Positions 25,646 to 35,563 of a stretch of DNA of 64,000 bases are shown piece after piece. The stretch comes from Aequorivita capsosiphonis DSM 23843. GTDB taxonomy: Bacteria > Bacteroidota > Bacteroidia > Flavobacteriales > Flavobacteriaceae. The stretch is taken from positions 1 through 64,000 of the forward strand of contig NZ_AUBG01000002.1 in NCBI RefSeq assembly GCF_000429125.1, given 5' to 3'. Position numbers and translations under genes: made by a program. Each line of letters opens with the position of its first letter. Position 1 is the first letter of the stretch. Below the pieces are notes generated by a model, which searched no databases, was not told the origin of the DNA, and saw only the letters and a program-made list of their open reading frames with translations.

Positions 25646-28185
25646 ACCAATCTCCGTTAAAATCGAATTTCAATCCCACTTGGCTTTTTAAAATGGCTTG
25701 GCGCGATGCCAAAGCGAGTAGGGCACGGCTGCTACTTTTTATGGCGTCTATTATCTTGGGCATTGCGGCGGTGGTTTCCATACAGTTGTTTAGCCAGAAT
25801 CTTACTGATAATATCCAGCGCCAATCAAAATCCTTGATGGGGGCCGATTTTCGTATTGATATCAACGAGCTTCCATCGGAACGTGCTCAAGCAATTATTG
25901 ATTCCTTAAAACCCGATGCCTCCGAAGTAAGTTTTGTTTCCATGGTTGCTTTTCCGAAAAACGACGGTACTAAATTGGTCCGTGTTCGTGGCTTGCAATG
26001 GGATTTTCCATTTTACGGCAAGCTTGAAACAGAACCTGTTACAGCTGCTACTTTCTATCAAACTTTAGGTGGCGCTTTGGTAGATGCCACTTTAATGTTG
26101 CAATACAATCTTCATCCTGGCGACTCAATAAAAATTGGCGAAATAAGCTTACCCATCGCCGGTGCATTAAACGCTATTCCTGGCAATACAGCGGTTGCAA
26201 CTTCTGTAGCTCCCCTGGTCATTATCCCTTATAGGTTTATAGAATCCACAGAATTATTACAATTTGGAAGCCGAAAGCGATATGAGTATTTCTTTAATCA
26301 ACCCAATACCAACCTGGTTTTACTGGAAGAACGTGTGCAACCAATGCTCGAAGTTGAAAATGCAGATTTAGACACTCATATTAGTACTAGCAGCAGATTA
26401 GGCCGCAGGTATGACAATGTAGGCTCCTTCCTAAACCTAACCGCATTTATTGCGCTCTTGTTAGGTTGTGTAGGGATTGCCAGCTCGGTAAACATCTACA
26501 TCAAAGAAAAAATAAAGGCGATTGCCGTCTTAAAATGTCTGGGCGCCTCCAGAAAGCAAAGTTTTTTGATTTTCCTGATCCAAATTGCAGGAATCGGAAT
26601 CTTAGGCGGAATTATTGGAACTGCAATAGGAGTAGGGCTGCAAGAACTTTTTCCTATAGTATTAAAAGAATTTCTGCCATTTGATTTAACCATTAGCATT
26701 AGCGCGCAACCCATAATAATGGGCGTTCTCTTAGGTCTAGTAATGTCGGTTTTATTCGCCTTACTTCCGCTATTGCGCACTTGGTACGTTTCGCCATTGG
26801 AAGTGCTTCGGGTCAATGGGGAAACCTCAAAACAGTCAAGAAAGGCAAGCTATGTAGCCATTTCCGTGATTGTCTTGTTTTTATACGCCTTTTCCTATTG
26901 GTTGCTTCGCGATTGGTTATTTGCCCTAGCCTTTATCGTGGGAATTATGGCAACCTTCGGAATTCTTTCAGGGATTGCAATCGGCACCATGAGATTAGTT
27001 AGAACCTACTTTCCCAAGGGCGCAGGTTTTACTACCAGACAGAGTTTGCTAAATTTATTTCGCCCCAACAATCAAACCGTAGTACTGTTGATCGCGATTG
27101 GTTTAGGTACATTTTTAATAAGTACGCTATACTTTACAAAGGATATTTTACTGGATAAAGCTGAAATTGGAGAAACCTCCGAAAATGCAAACCTGATAAC
27201 CATAGACGTACAACCCGACCAAGTGGCTGAGGTGGAAAATACTTTTAAAGCGAATGACTTACCCGTATTGGATAATATTCCGCTGGTTACTATGCGGGTT
27301 CACAGCTTAAAAAATGAATCGTTAAACAAATTGCGAACGGATACTACTTCCCAAATAAAAGGTTGGGTTTTAAGTCACGAATTTAGAACTACCTACCGTA
27401 GCAATCTTATCGATTCCGAAGAAATTATAGCAGGGGAGTGGGTGCCAGTACAAAAGAAAGGCGACACCATCCAGATCTCCATTTCTGAAAATCTCGCAAA
27501 AGATGCCGATGTTAGCGTAGGCGATCCTATTGTTTTTAATGTGCAAGGCGTCCTCATGCCAACGCTCGTCAAAAGTATCCGAAAGGTAGATTGGGCAAAC
27601 CTGCAACCTAATTTTACCATCCTTTTCCCCAGCGGAGTCTTGGAAAATGCGCCACAATTTAATGTGCTAACCACCAATGCTCCAACGGAAGCCAGCTCGG
27701 CTAAGTTGCAACGAGACTTGGTAACCAAATTCCCCAATGTGTCGGTTATAGATTTACGGCAGATGTTTACAGTGGTAGAAGACATCCTAAACAAGGTATC
27801 TTGGATTATCAATTTTATGGCTTTTTTCAGCATCCTCACAGGAATTATTGTTTTAATTGGCTCTGTCCGCACCAGTAAATACCAACGAATAAAAGAAAGT
27901 GTGCTCCTGCGAACCTTGGGCGCAAAAAACAAACAGATCCTAACCATCACCGCCCTTGAATATCTATTTCTAGGAATTTTGGGCAGCCTCTTGGGAATCC
28001 TTTTGGCACTTGTTAGCAGTCTCCTCTTGGCAGTATTTGTATTTAAAGAACCTTTTACACCTTCGCTAATTCCATTCTTGGTTTTTCTACCTGGAATCTC
28101 TCTTTTGGTTTTGGGGATTGGCCTAAGTAACATTCGGGAGGTTTTAAGGAGTTCGCCTCTAGGGATACTTCGAAAAAACACTTGA
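25642..28185 (+). CDS. ybbP: FtsX-like ABC transporter permease (YbbP type)
   Basis: 847 residues, the long YbbP form. The first span (about 28-48, ARLLLFMASIILGIAAVVSI) is followed by a large periplasmic domain, three spans near 265-390 in an FtsX core, further paired spans, a second periplasmic domain (about 510-720) and a final FtsX core ending LRSSPLGILRKNT. The start is TTG at 25642 in a 4-bp overlap with ybbA. The next in-frame ATG, at codon 18, would leave a gap but is possible. A degraded copy of its 3' coding end lies about 500 bp downstream. Confidence 0.88.
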   Translation: MNQSPLKSNFNPTWLFKMAWRDAKASRARLLLFMASIILGIAAVVSIQLFSQNLTDNIQRQSKSLMGADFRIDINELPSERAQAIIDSLKPDASEVSFVSMVAFPKNDGTKLVRVRGLQWDFPFYGKLETEPVTAATFYQTLGGALVDATLMLQYNLHPGDSIKIGEISLPIAGALNAIPGNTAVATSVAPLVIIPYRFIESTELLQFGSRKRYEYFFNQPNTNLVLLEERVQPMLEVENADLDTHISTSSRLGRRYDNVGSFLNLTAFIALLLGCVGIASSVNIYIKEKIKAIAVLKCLGASRKQSFLIFLIQIAGIGILGGIIGTAIGVGLQELFPIVLKEFLPFDLTISISAQPIIMGVLLGLVMSVLFALLPLLRTWYVSPLEVLRVNGETSKQSRKASYVAISVIVLFLYAFSYWLLRDWLFALAFIVGIMATFGILSGIAIGTMRLVRTYFPKGAGFTTRQSLLNLFRPNNQTVVLLIAIGLGTFLISTLYFTKDILLDKAEIGETSENANLITIDVQPDQVAEVENTFKANDLPVLDNIPLVTMRVHSLKNESLNKLRTDTTSQIKGWVLSHEFRTTYRSNLIDSEEIIAGEWVPVQKKGDTIQISISENLAKDADVSVGDPIVFNVQGVLMPTLVKSIRKVDWANLQPNFTILFPSGVLENAPQFNVLTTNAPTEASSAKLQRDLVTKFPNVSVIDLRQMFTVVEDILNKVSWIINFMAFFSILTGIIVLIGSVRTSKYQRIKESVLLRTLGAKNKQILTITALEYLFLGILGSLLGILLALVSSLLLAVFVFKEPFTPSLIPFLVFLPGISLLVLGIGLSNIREVLRSSPLGILRKNT

Positions 28186-28337
28186 TTTATTGATTATATT
28201 CTGTTAAAATAGACAGATTGGAAAATTTATAATCATTTTTTTTATGAATTAACGATTATATCTGCAATTATTCAGACCCAAGTTGCAACTCGACATTTGC
28301 GCTTTTTTTAAAGGCTTTGTTCGAGTCTTGTTCGAGT

Positions 28338-28393
28338 CTTGTTCGAGTGTTGTTCGGAAAAAGGGGGTGTTATCCGAACAACACTCGAACAAG
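28338..28393. repeat. Perfect 21-bp inverted repeat preceded by 11-bp tandem units
   Basis: Arms 28338-28358 and 28373-28393 (CTTGTTCGAG... / ...CTCGAACAAG) are fully complementary over 21 bp with a 14-nt G-rich loop. Just before it, the 11-mer GTTCGAGTCTT is repeated at about 28319-28340 and merges into the left arm. It lies between ybbP and its degraded partial copy. No T-tract follows, so it is not a typical terminator. Confidence 0.75.
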
Positions 28394-28534
28394 TGTGGAA
28401 TCAGTCCCAAGTATAGGCGTTTTAATGTCCCTTTTTTATATCACTGTGGAGTTCCTAAAATTAGAAGTTTGCTTTTAGCCGAGTCCCCGTTTCTGGGTAT
28501 CTGGTGGAAGGTGTCAAAGGAAGGTTCTACGCTG

Positions 28535-28672
28535 TTTAGCAGTTTATTCTTGGTCGTGTTTTTCTTTGAAGAATCCTTTTGCACCTTCGCTAATTCCATT
28601 CTTGGTATTTCTCCCGGGAATCTCTCTTTTGGTTTTGGGAGTTCGTCTTTGGAGTTTCTTTGGAAGAGTTTG
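28535..28672 (+). pseudogene. Degraded partial copy of the ybbP 3' end
   Basis: Matches 28009-28178 of ybbP with substitutions and a deletion. The longest shared run is CACCTTCGCTAATTCCATTC, and the GGAATCTCTCTTTTGG stretch also recurs. It has no start codon or intact frame of its own. The 130-codon open frame over it is chance. Confidence 0.75.
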
Positions 28673-28703
28673 TAGGTTATTGTTTATAGATGGTAGTTGG
28701 TAG

Positions 28704-28922
28704 ATACGTTTATCTTTTGCCGATAATTACCCAAATAACGGCCCTTCAGATCATCGCAATTATTGGCAATTCAATATTCCTGCAGTAATGATTATTGGCA
28801 CAGAAGGACAAGGAAACCCTAATTATCATACAGCTACAGATATCATTGAAACCCTGGATTTCAATATTATGACCGATGCGATGAGTAGTATTGCTTATGC
28901 ATTATTCAACATTTTTAAATAG
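28704..28922 (+). pseudogene. C-terminal fragment of an M28-family zinc peptidase
   Basis: Open in one frame from just after a stop at 28701 to TAG at 28920-28922, about 72 codons. The translation contains NGPSDHRNYWQFNIPAVMI, then GNPNYHTATDIIETLD and ends ALFNIFK. SDH before a (I/V)PAVM strand and NPNYHTATD are the late metal-ligand and substrate-site motifs of M28 aminopeptidases. The N-terminal three quarters of the gene is absent, so it cannot be functional. Confidence 0.75.
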
Positions 28923-28931
28923 AAATAGGGA

Positions 28932-29045
28932 GTGAAAAAAATAGTTTTGTGGGTTTATAGAGCTCAAGATTATGTTTATAGCAGTGCCTCAGATTATGCA
29001 GATGAAAAGGGATTATTGGACGATATTGTAGTATTCCACTATTAT
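28932..29045 (+). pseudogene. C-terminal fragment of a REP-associated (Y1) transposase
   Basis: Reads ...VYRAQDYVYSSASDYA, then DEKGLLDDIVVF. The (E/Q)DY.YSSA..YA..KGLL pattern is typical of the C-terminus of IS200-like REP-associated tyrosine transposases in Bacteroidota. The catalytic tyrosine and HUH domain are missing. The following REP-like sequence (to about 29103) also occurs at 17930-17965. Confidence 0.65.
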
Positions 29046-29205
29046 GGCTTAGTAGGAAAGGAACGCGATCCTCCCCAAATCTCGGGAGCGCAGCAGCGGG
29101 GCTTGATCATAAAAAAAACAGTTAAACAATATTCATTATTAATCTTAATTAACGGAATTAGGTATTTTTACAGCTGTAAATATCAATCCTAAAAAAGAAA
29201 AGATT

Positions 29206-30750
29206 ATGAAAAAGACAATTACCTTATTTTTCGTACTTGCATTTATATACAATGCAAATTCTCAAATATTTAATTCAGGATTTGAGAATAATAATGGAAC
29301 CTCATTATCCGAATATTCAACCATTAACAACGATGGTTTAACAGTACCCAGTTATGCGCCCGTTCAAGAATTTAATGATGAAGCTTGGATTCAATTTTAC
29401 GACGGGTATGACAATAAAATTGCCTTTAGCACTTCTTGGTACGATCCTTCTGGTCAGTCTGATGATTGGTTAATAACTCCAGCAATTGTTATTCCTAATA
29501 CTGGTGAACCTACCTTGTATTGGAAAGCAAAGTCCTACGACTTTGAAAATTTTGAAGATTATGATATCCGTGTTTCTACTACCGATAATGATATTTCCAG
29601 TTTTACCGTGACATTGCTTTCTGTAATAGAGGAGCAGCCTTTTGATTATAATTCAAGAAGTTTGGATTTATCAGATTATAGAGGTCAAACAATCTACTTG
29701 GCTTTTGTAAATGTTACGGACAATGGTTTATTCCTCGCATTGGATGATTTATATATAAGTGAGTCTGCAGATTGCCAGTTGCCCGATGTTTCTAATGTTT
29801 CCAGTAGCGATCTTACTGAAAATAGCTTTACCGTAAGTTGGTCTGCAACTTCAGAAATAGCTTTGTACGATACTGGCTTAGCCACGTTTGAAGGTTCGGT
29901 ATCTTCTTCAGGAACCCAAGGGAATCTATTTAAAAGTTATGATAATTTACAGCCAGCAACCCGCTATCAATTTTTCTTAAAAAACGCAGATTGTGGTTCA
30001 GGATGGGCCACTCCAACTTCAATTTGGACTGCAGCTATTCCGCCGTACTCTTATGATTTTGAATTTACCGAAGAAAATTATGGCGAATACGATTCTGATG
30101 GATGGTCTTCAAATACTTGGATTAATGGAAGTGGGGCAGAGGCTCAAAACGGCGATGGATATGTTTTTAATAATACGAGCACCTCATTTGATAAAAATGA
30201 TTGGATTCATTCCTACCCAATCAAAATGAATGCAGCAGAAACAGTAAATATTACCTATTACGCAAAACTGGGCTCAGAAATTGCTGACCCTGCAACATTA
30301 AAAATAGCTGCGGCAACCGAACCTAACAGGGATGCTAATTTTCTAGAATTAGATAGTCAAACCGTTGTAGGTGGTGAATATGCTGAATATACTGCCCAAT
30401 TTACAGCCACTGAGACGGGAGTATATTATTTTGGTTTTGGAAATGTTACGCCAATAGTTTCCGAGAGCGCTGCTTTGCGTTTAGATAACATCCAATTTAC
30501 ATTAGAGCCTTTATCGGTAAACGATCCTAAAATATCAGGTCTAAGTATTTTCCCGAATCCAGTAAAGGATGTTTTAACGATAAAATCTGTAGAGGCTGTT
30601 GAAGGTGCTCAATTATATACTTTAAACGGAAAATTGATAGCTTCATATTCAAATACTTCAGAAATCGATTTTACATCATTTCCAAAAGGCTTGTACTTGC
30701 TTAAAATTACAACGGCTATTGGAACCGAAGTGAAAAAGATCATTAAATAG
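29206..30750 (+). CDS. T9SS-sorted secreted protein with choice-of-anchor J and fibronectin-like domains
   Basis: 514 residues. The signal peptide ends near residue 20 (NANS). Domains in order: choice-of-anchor J/cleaved-adhesin-like jelly roll (about 21-185, with SDDWLITPAI and LDDLYIS), a fibronectin type III domain (about 194-280, SFTVSWSA...LQPATRYQF), a second jelly roll (about 283-435) and a type A T9SS sorting domain (about 445-514, GLSIFPNPVKDVLTI ... GLYLLKITT). It is exported to the cell surface or medium through T9SS; adhesion or carbohydrate binding is inferred. It follows the gene-fragment region and stands alone. Confidence 0.85.
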   Translation: MKKTITLFFVLAFIYNANSQIFNSGFENNNGTSLSEYSTINNDGLTVPSYAPVQEFNDEAWIQFYDGYDNKIAFSTSWYDPSGQSDDWLITPAIVIPNTGEPTLYWKAKSYDFENFEDYDIRVSTTDNDISSFTVTLLSVIEEQPFDYNSRSLDLSDYRGQTIYLAFVNVTDNGLFLALDDLYISESADCQLPDVSNVSSSDLTENSFTVSWSATSEIALYDTGLATFEGSVSSSGTQGNLFKSYDNLQPATRYQFFLKNADCGSGWATPTSIWTAAIPPYSYDFEFTEENYGEYDSDGWSSNTWINGSGAEAQNGDGYVFNNTSTSFDKNDWIHSYPIKMNAAETVNITYYAKLGSEIADPATLKIAAATEPNRDANFLELDSQTVVGGEYAEYTAQFTATETGVYYFGFGNVTPIVSESAALRLDNIQFTLEPLSVNDPKISGLSIFPNPVKDVLTIKSVEAVEGAQLYTLNGKLIASYSNTSEIDFTSFPKGLYLLKITTAIGTEVKKIIK

Positions 30751-30802
30751 GAAAAGTTTAATCGAAAGAGATTGATTTATTTTAATTTGTAAATATGCAA
30801 TT

Positions 30803-30868
30803 GTCGGTTTACTTCAGGTCAACTTCAGGTTTACTTCAAGTCTAAGTCAGGTGTAAGTCAGGTCTTGG
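30803..30868 (+). repeat. Degenerate 11-bp tandem repeat
   Basis: Six 11-bp units in register: GTCGGTTTACT, TCAGGTCAACT, TCAGGTTTACT, TCAAGTCTAAG, TCAGGTGTAAG, TCAGGTCTTGG. The unit length is close to one helical turn. It lies between two T9SS protein genes. A perfect palindrome TATGTTAACATA follows at about 30886. Confidence 0.7.
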
Positions 30869-31080
30869 CCAAGTGGTGGTATGTTAACATATAACAATAC
30901 ACTGCCAGCAGTTGGTTCCCAATCTGGTTCGGATCTCATTCGAGTTTAGTTAGAGATTGCTTGGACACCTTCGCATTTTCCTTATTTTACGAGGGATTCT
31001 CGATCATTTCTCGAAGCATCCTCGGAGAAATGTGCACAAAATCTAGAGCAACTCCGTTGTGCCCCCCAAATGTTACGCGC

Positions 31081-31114
31081 AAAAAAAAGCCTGTAAAAAA
31101 AATGTTTTACAGGC
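31081..31114 (-). terminator. Rho-independent terminator of the BspA-like gene
   Basis: On the minus strand, a perfect 10-bp stem (GCCTGTAAAA, 31105-31114 pairing with 31089-31098) with a 6-nt loop is followed by eight T residues (31088-31081). It lies 28 bp past the stop codon at 31142. Confidence 0.85.
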
Positions 31115-31141
31115 CATTTACTATTAAACAAAAAGTCTAAC

Positions 31142-33673
31142 TTATTCCTTTATCAATAGTTCTGTTTTACGACCACCTTCACCGCTTATCAGTACCATAT
31201 ATGTGGCACTGGAAAGCTTGGATACATCAATGATAGTTCCCGTAGTAATTCCTCTAAGGTCCACTTTTTTGATCAACCTTCCGGTGAGTTCGTATATTTC
31301 CAACCTTTCTAATTCAATATTCTGAGGATTATAAATGTTCAGGATATCCCGACCAGGAATTGGATATAGGGTTATCGTACCATAGTTGAGAGAATTGTTG
31401 CTCCCAAGGTCAACATCTACTGTTAATTCAAAATCACAGTTTGATATATTGCCATATTCATCCTCTGCAATAATGGTAATTGTATGTACTCCGTCTGAGA
31501 GCTCTGACCCAGAAGCTGGAACCTGACTTGTAAACGTAATAGGATCGGTACAGTTATCCGTGGCGTTTGCTTCTCCCGTTGCAAAATAATCTGGCAGAAT
31601 ATAAAATTCGTCTCCAATTTCTGGATTCACTATTTGATTGGAGGGACACGAAATTTCTGGAGCAAGATTATCCACTATTGTTACAACTGCAGTGCAGGTA
31701 CTCTCATTTCCGTTCAAATCTTTAATGGTCAAGGTGACGGTGTTGTCTCCAATATTGCTACAATTAAATGTGCTAGGGGTTACAGTTAGTGTGGTTGCAC
31801 CATTACACCCAATATCTGACCCACCATCAACATCATTTCCCGTAATGGTAACACTCCCGGTTGTATCTAGACCGACAGTAATATTCTTACAGATAGCAAA
31901 AATGCTTAGACTTGGTCCTCCATCCGTAATGCTCCAACCAAATGTGGTTATTATATTATTCTTGGCAATTTCGCCACTACAGTATTTGCTATTCCCAACA
32001 TTAAAAGTCACGTTGTTTTTTAGGGTCAAGTTGCTCCAACCATTTAACAAGACGTCATAATTAACTGTTGAAAGGCTAACATTTTGGAACATTCCTATCA
32101 TATCGGTTACATTTACTACTTCCCAATCTCCAATATTCTGGTTGAATGCCGTGGCATCCCTAAACATCTCCCTCATATTGGACACATTGCTAACATCCCA
32201 ATTACCAATATCCTGGTTGAACGCCGAGGCTTCAGCGAACGTATAAATCATATGTGTTACATTACTAACGTCCCAATTACCAATGTCTTGATTGAAGGAA
32301 GACGCATTATAAAACATACGATCCATGCTGGTCAGGTTTCCTAGGTTCCAATTCCCTATGTTCTGATTGAATGCGGATGCGTTATAAAACAAATACCCCA
32401 TATTGGTCACGTTCTCAACATTCCAATTCCCAATATCTTGATTGAATAAGGAAGCATTCATAAACATCATTTGCATGTCCGTTACGTTGCTCACGTCCCA
32501 ATTACCGATGGCTTGATTAAATGCGCTAGCTCCCTCGAACATAGAATGCATTTCGGTTACATTACTTACATTCCAATCATTAAGGTTCTGATTGAATGCA
32601 GTGGCATTATTGAACATTGCGGACATATTAATAACATTGGCTACCTCCCAATTTCCTATGTCTTGGTCAAAAGCAGAAGTACCCCCGAACATGGCTGCCA
32701 TATTGGTTACGTTACTAACATTCCAATTCTCTATATTCTGATTAAATGCGCTGGCATTAGAAAACATTCCACTCATATTATTCACGTTGCTAACATCCCA
32801 ATTTCCAATACTCTTGTTAAAGGATGTTGCACCACCGAACATACCACCCAAATATATTACATTACTCACATCCCAATTTCCAATATCCTGATTAAATGAA
32901 ATTGCGTTATCAAACATTGCACCCATATGTATCACCTTGCTAACGTCCCAATTTCCAATATCACCATTAAAGGCAAAAGCTTTGTGAAACATACCGTTTG
33001 TAAATAAAACATTACCCACATTCCAAGCTCCTATTTCCTGATTAAATAAGGAAGCTTCATAAAACATATACGGCATATAGACAACATTGCTTACATCCCA
33101 ATTGCTGATATCACGGTTAAAGATGGAAGCACCTCGAAACATGTAAGACATATCAGTAACGTCACTTACATCCCAGTTTTCAATTTCTCCATTAAAAGAA
33201 GAAGCTCCATTAAACATTCCCCACATATCAGTAACCTGTGAAAGATCAGGAAAGTCAGTGGAGTTATCGAAAATATTAGAACAGTTATAAAAGGTACTCC
33301 TCATCGAGCTCCACGGATTGTTTCCCCATTGCTCTATTGATAATATTTTTTTATTGTCCTTGGAGTCATTATAGTCGTAAAAAAAGAGATGTGGAAAATC
33401 ACCCCGTATGGCAACAGTATAAGTGCCCTCCATACCGTAGTCGTGGCTAGCATCGCCTGTGAAACCAGTTTCCCAGACTCCATCGTTTTTCCAGCTTACG
33501 TCGTAGTTGTAAATATCTTCTGAAAAAGTTGGAATTGTTATGGAACTCGTGCTGGAAACGCCCGGATTATCTGTTTTCCACGTGGTAATGAAGTAATCCT
33601 CTTGCTGATATTGTTGGGCACTAGCCTGAATAATAATAAAAAATAAAGTAACGTAAAGTAAAGGTATTTTCAT
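31142..33673 (-). CDS. BspA-type (DUF285) repeat surface protein with T9SS sorting domain
   Basis: 843 residues from the ATG at 33673, which opens directly into a signal peptide ending ASAQ; the longer frame to 33754 lacks one. Residues about 150-524 are 15 tandem 25-residue repeats of the form [25 protein letters not shown], the DUF285/BspA leucine-rich-like family, plus a partial sixteenth. Two HYR-like immunoglobulin-fold domains follow (about 580-760), then a type A T9SS sorting domain ending [18 protein letters not shown]. It is a cell-surface protein, probably for adhesion or protein-protein contact. Repeat number may vary by recombination between the 75-bp DNA units. Confidence 0.88.
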   Translation of the reverse strand: MKIPLLYVTLFFIIIQASAQQYQQEDYFITTWKTDNPGVSSTSSITIPTFSEDIYNYDVSWKNDGVWETGFTGDASHDYGMEGTYTVAIRGDFPHLFFYDYNDSKDNKKILSIEQWGNNPWSSMRSTFYNCSNIFDNSTDFPDLSQVTDMWGMFNGASSFNGEIENWDVSDVTDMSYMFRGASIFNRDISNWDVSNVVYMPYMFYEASLFNQEIGAWNVGNVLFTNGMFHKAFAFNGDIGNWDVSKVIHMGAMFDNAISFNQDIGNWDVSNVIYLGGMFGGATSFNKSIGNWDVSNVNNMSGMFSNASAFNQNIENWNVSNVTNMAAMFGGTSAFDQDIGNWEVANVINMSAMFNNATAFNQNLNDWNVSNVTEMHSMFEGASAFNQAIGNWDVSNVTDMQMMFMNASLFNQDIGNWNVENVTNMGYLFYNASAFNQNIGNWNLGNLTSMDRMFYNASSFNQDIGNWDVSNVTHMIYTFAEASAFNQDIGNWDVSNVSNMREMFRDATAFNQNIGDWEVVNVTDMIGMFQNVSLSTVNYDVLLNGWSNLTLKNNVTFNVGNSKYCSGEIAKNNIITTFGWSITDGGPSLSIFAICKNITVGLDTTGSVTITGNDVDGGSDIGCNGATTLTVTPSTFNCSNIGDNTVTLTIKDLNGNESTCTAVVTIVDNLAPEISCPSNQIVNPEIGDEFYILPDYFATGEANATDNCTDPITFTSQVPASGSELSDGVHTITIIAEDEYGNISNCDFELTVDVDLGSNNSLNYGTITLYPIPGRDILNIYNPQNIELERLEIYELTGRLIKKVDLRGITTGTIIDVSKLSSATYMVLISGEGGRKTELLIKE
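32101..33226 (-). repeat. Fifteen 75-bp coding repeats of the BspA-like gene
   Basis: In-frame tandem units coding 25 residues each, with the invariant core NWDVSNV and FNQ(D/N)I. Units differ at the DNA level, so the array is old. Several plus-strand open frames over it are mirror artefacts. Confidence 0.85.
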
Positions 33674-34256
33674 ACTAATAAAAATTTCGGTTAATAATTG
33701 ATTGGATTGAAATAGATAGAATTGGTTAAAATTTTTAGTTTGAATTTTAATCAATTCTGAAAATACTCTGGAGCGGGGAGGCTCTCGCGGAGGTGAACGA
33801 TATCTTATTAAAAAGATAAAATATTATTTTATCTTAAATTTTGGCAAACATATAAATTATTAATAGGAAAAATAGTATTTCCTCAAATAATTTGTAGAAT
33901 ATATTCTAAGAATGCTGTAAAGCTTTAAAGCTGATATCGCAGTGTCTTGCCAATGGTTCTCAAGGACCAAAATCTTACCAAAAGAACTTTTAAGAGCACC
34001 TACGAAATGAGAATATTTATGGCATAGCGTCAAAATATTCTCGGTTTATAGTTACCAAAATTTTAATATAATAACCCTTTTTTAATTATCACTTTTCTTT
34101 TAATAAAGTACTATCTTTATGAGGATAACTAGTTATATGTGCTTGATATCTAGAAATATAAATCTTTAACAACCTCTATTTTATTTGCAGGTTTTAATGT
34201 AAAAACATAGGTCTTCGGTCAACAAAAAATATTAGAATCATATTAAAATTCCTACT
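33674..34256. other. Divergent intergenic region with an AT-rich hairpin
   Basis: About 580 bp between divergent genes. A perfect hairpin with 10-bp arms AAGATAAAAT (33813-33822) and ATTTTATCTT (33826-33835) and a 3-nt loop lies about 140 bp upstream of the BspA-like start. I see no small gene in the remainder. Confidence 0.5.
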
Positions 34257-34763
34257 ATGAATCGGATAATAAGTACATTTTCATTTGTAATTTTACTGAT
34301 AGGTTGCAACTCGAAATCTGAAAAAATTACCAATATGTCCGACAATAAAAATAACACAGAAAAGCCAGCACCTGAAGTGGAACCTATGCCAAAGGTAACC
34401 GGAGTAGGAGGGATCTTCTTTTATTCCGACAATCCGGAGGAAACCCAAAAATGGTACACTGAAAATTTAGGAATCGAGATCAATGATTGGGGCTCGTCGA
34501 GTTTTGACTCTCGCGATATAGATAATCCCGAGAAAATAAATTCCCTACAATGGAAAGCATTTAAAAAAGACGATGACTATTTCTCTCCATCAAAAAAGGG
34601 GTTTATGATTAATTATCAAGTCCAAAATATTGAGGAACTTGTAGAAAAACTAAGAAATAACGGAGTTAATGTACTTGACAGCATCGAAACCTATGATTAT
34701 GGAAAATTTGTGCATATTCTGGATGCGGAAGGTAATAAAATTGAGTTGTGGCAGCCGATATAA
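34257..34763 (+). CDS. VOC-family (glyoxalase-like) lipoprotein
   Basis: 168 residues. The signal peptide ends in LIGCNS, a strong lipobox with C17 lipidated. After a charged linker, residues about 47-168 form a vicinal oxygen chelate domain: VGGIFFYSDNPEETQKWYTENLGI, then INYQVQNIEELVEKLRNNGVNV, and HILDAEGNKIELWQPI carrying the usual final metal-ligand glutamate. Periplasmic anchoring is unusual for this otherwise cytoplasmic family. A downstream ATG at MSDNKN could give a cytoplasmic form. The substrate is unknown. Confidence 0.82.
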   Translation: MNRIISTFSFVILLIGCNSKSEKITNMSDNKNNTEKPAPEVEPMPKVTGVGGIFFYSDNPEETQKWYTENLGIEINDWGSSSFDSRDIDNPEKINSLQWKAFKKDDDYFSPSKKGFMINYQVQNIEELVEKLRNNGVNVLDSIETYDYGKFVHILDAEGNKIELWQPI

Positions 34764-34833
34764 AATGACCTAAAATAGAAAATGGTAAACTGCTTTCTAC
34801 TTCATTTATTAATCGATGGAAGGCTTGTATAAT

Positions 34834-35292
34834 TTATGTAATTCGTTCTTTATTCTCTGTATGGGAGAAAAACATATAATCCAAAGAGAATTTTCCGGGC
34901 CCCGTAAAAGTAAGAGCTAGAAAAGCAAAGAAATAGAGATAGCGCAGTTCCAGAATCTCAAAGGTATCGCCGAGAATATAAGCGTGGAAAATAAAAATCA
35001 CTACAAAGTTTATGGTTAGGATCAAACTTGCGATTCTAGAGAAAAGACCAAGAATCAATAGGATGGCACAAATTCCTTCCGCAAAGGCGGCTAAATAAAA
35101 AGAGACCTCCATCCCAATGCCGATAGGATCCATAAATTGAATTTCCTGTCCACTGAGAATAACATTCATTTTTCCATACCCGTGTCCATAGAGCAACACA
35201 AAGGCAAAAACCAATCTCAAAATAAGCAAGCCGATATCGTGAGCAGTGGTATATTCCCGAATCAAAAAATTTGTAGCTTTTTTCATTGTCAA
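34834..35292 (-). CDS. DoxX family membrane protein
   Basis: 152 residues with four hydrophobic spans. LILRLVFAFVLLYGHGYGK in the first span and the FAEGICAILLILGLFSRIASLIL stretch are typical of DoxX/SURF4-like proteins. Family members are tied to redox homeostasis and thiol stress. It is convergent with the VOC lipoprotein gene, 71 bp apart with no terminator seen. Confidence 0.85.
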   Translation of the reverse strand: MTMKKATNFLIREYTTAHDIGLLILRLVFAFVLLYGHGYGKMNVILSGQEIQFMDPIGIGMEVSFYLAAFAEGICAILLILGLFSRIASLILTINFVVIFIFHAYILGDTFEILELRYLYFFAFLALTFTGPGKFSLDYMFFSHTENKERIT

Positions 35293-35510
35293 TACATTTT
35301 ATATTTAACTAATTTCCAGTCTTTTGTTTAATTAAAGATAGTGATTTTTTTATTTTTAAGAGAGGAGGGTGAAAGGTTTGCTAAGTTGAATCTTTCTTTT
35401 AAAGACATTGAATTTTGAATTTGTTTGGCCTTAATGCTTCCCCGCTAGCGCGAGCGTCTCCTTCGTGTTACTTAATTTTTATTATAACTTATAATCAAAA
35501 TTTAGTTTAC

Positions 35511-35538
35511 AAAAAAAAGGTCACCATTTAGGCAACCT
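35511..35538 (-). terminator. Terminator of the DJ-1/alcohol dehydrogenase operon
   Basis: Minus strand: 8-bp stem AGGTTGCC/GGTGACCT with two G-U pairs and a 5-nt loop (35518-35538), then a run of T residues (35518-35511). It is 26 bp past the stop at 35564. Confidence 0.75.
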
Positions 35539-35563
35539 CTCTCTTCTACTAAAATTAAAAAAA

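Noticed and set aside
28283-28675. 130-codon open frame
   Set aside because: Runs across the 21-bp inverted repeat and the degraded ybbP copy in a different frame; not a protein.
31638-32899. Three plus-strand open frames opposite the BspA-like repeats
   Set aside because: Mirror frames of the 75-bp coding repeat; the minus strand has signal peptide, domains and terminator.
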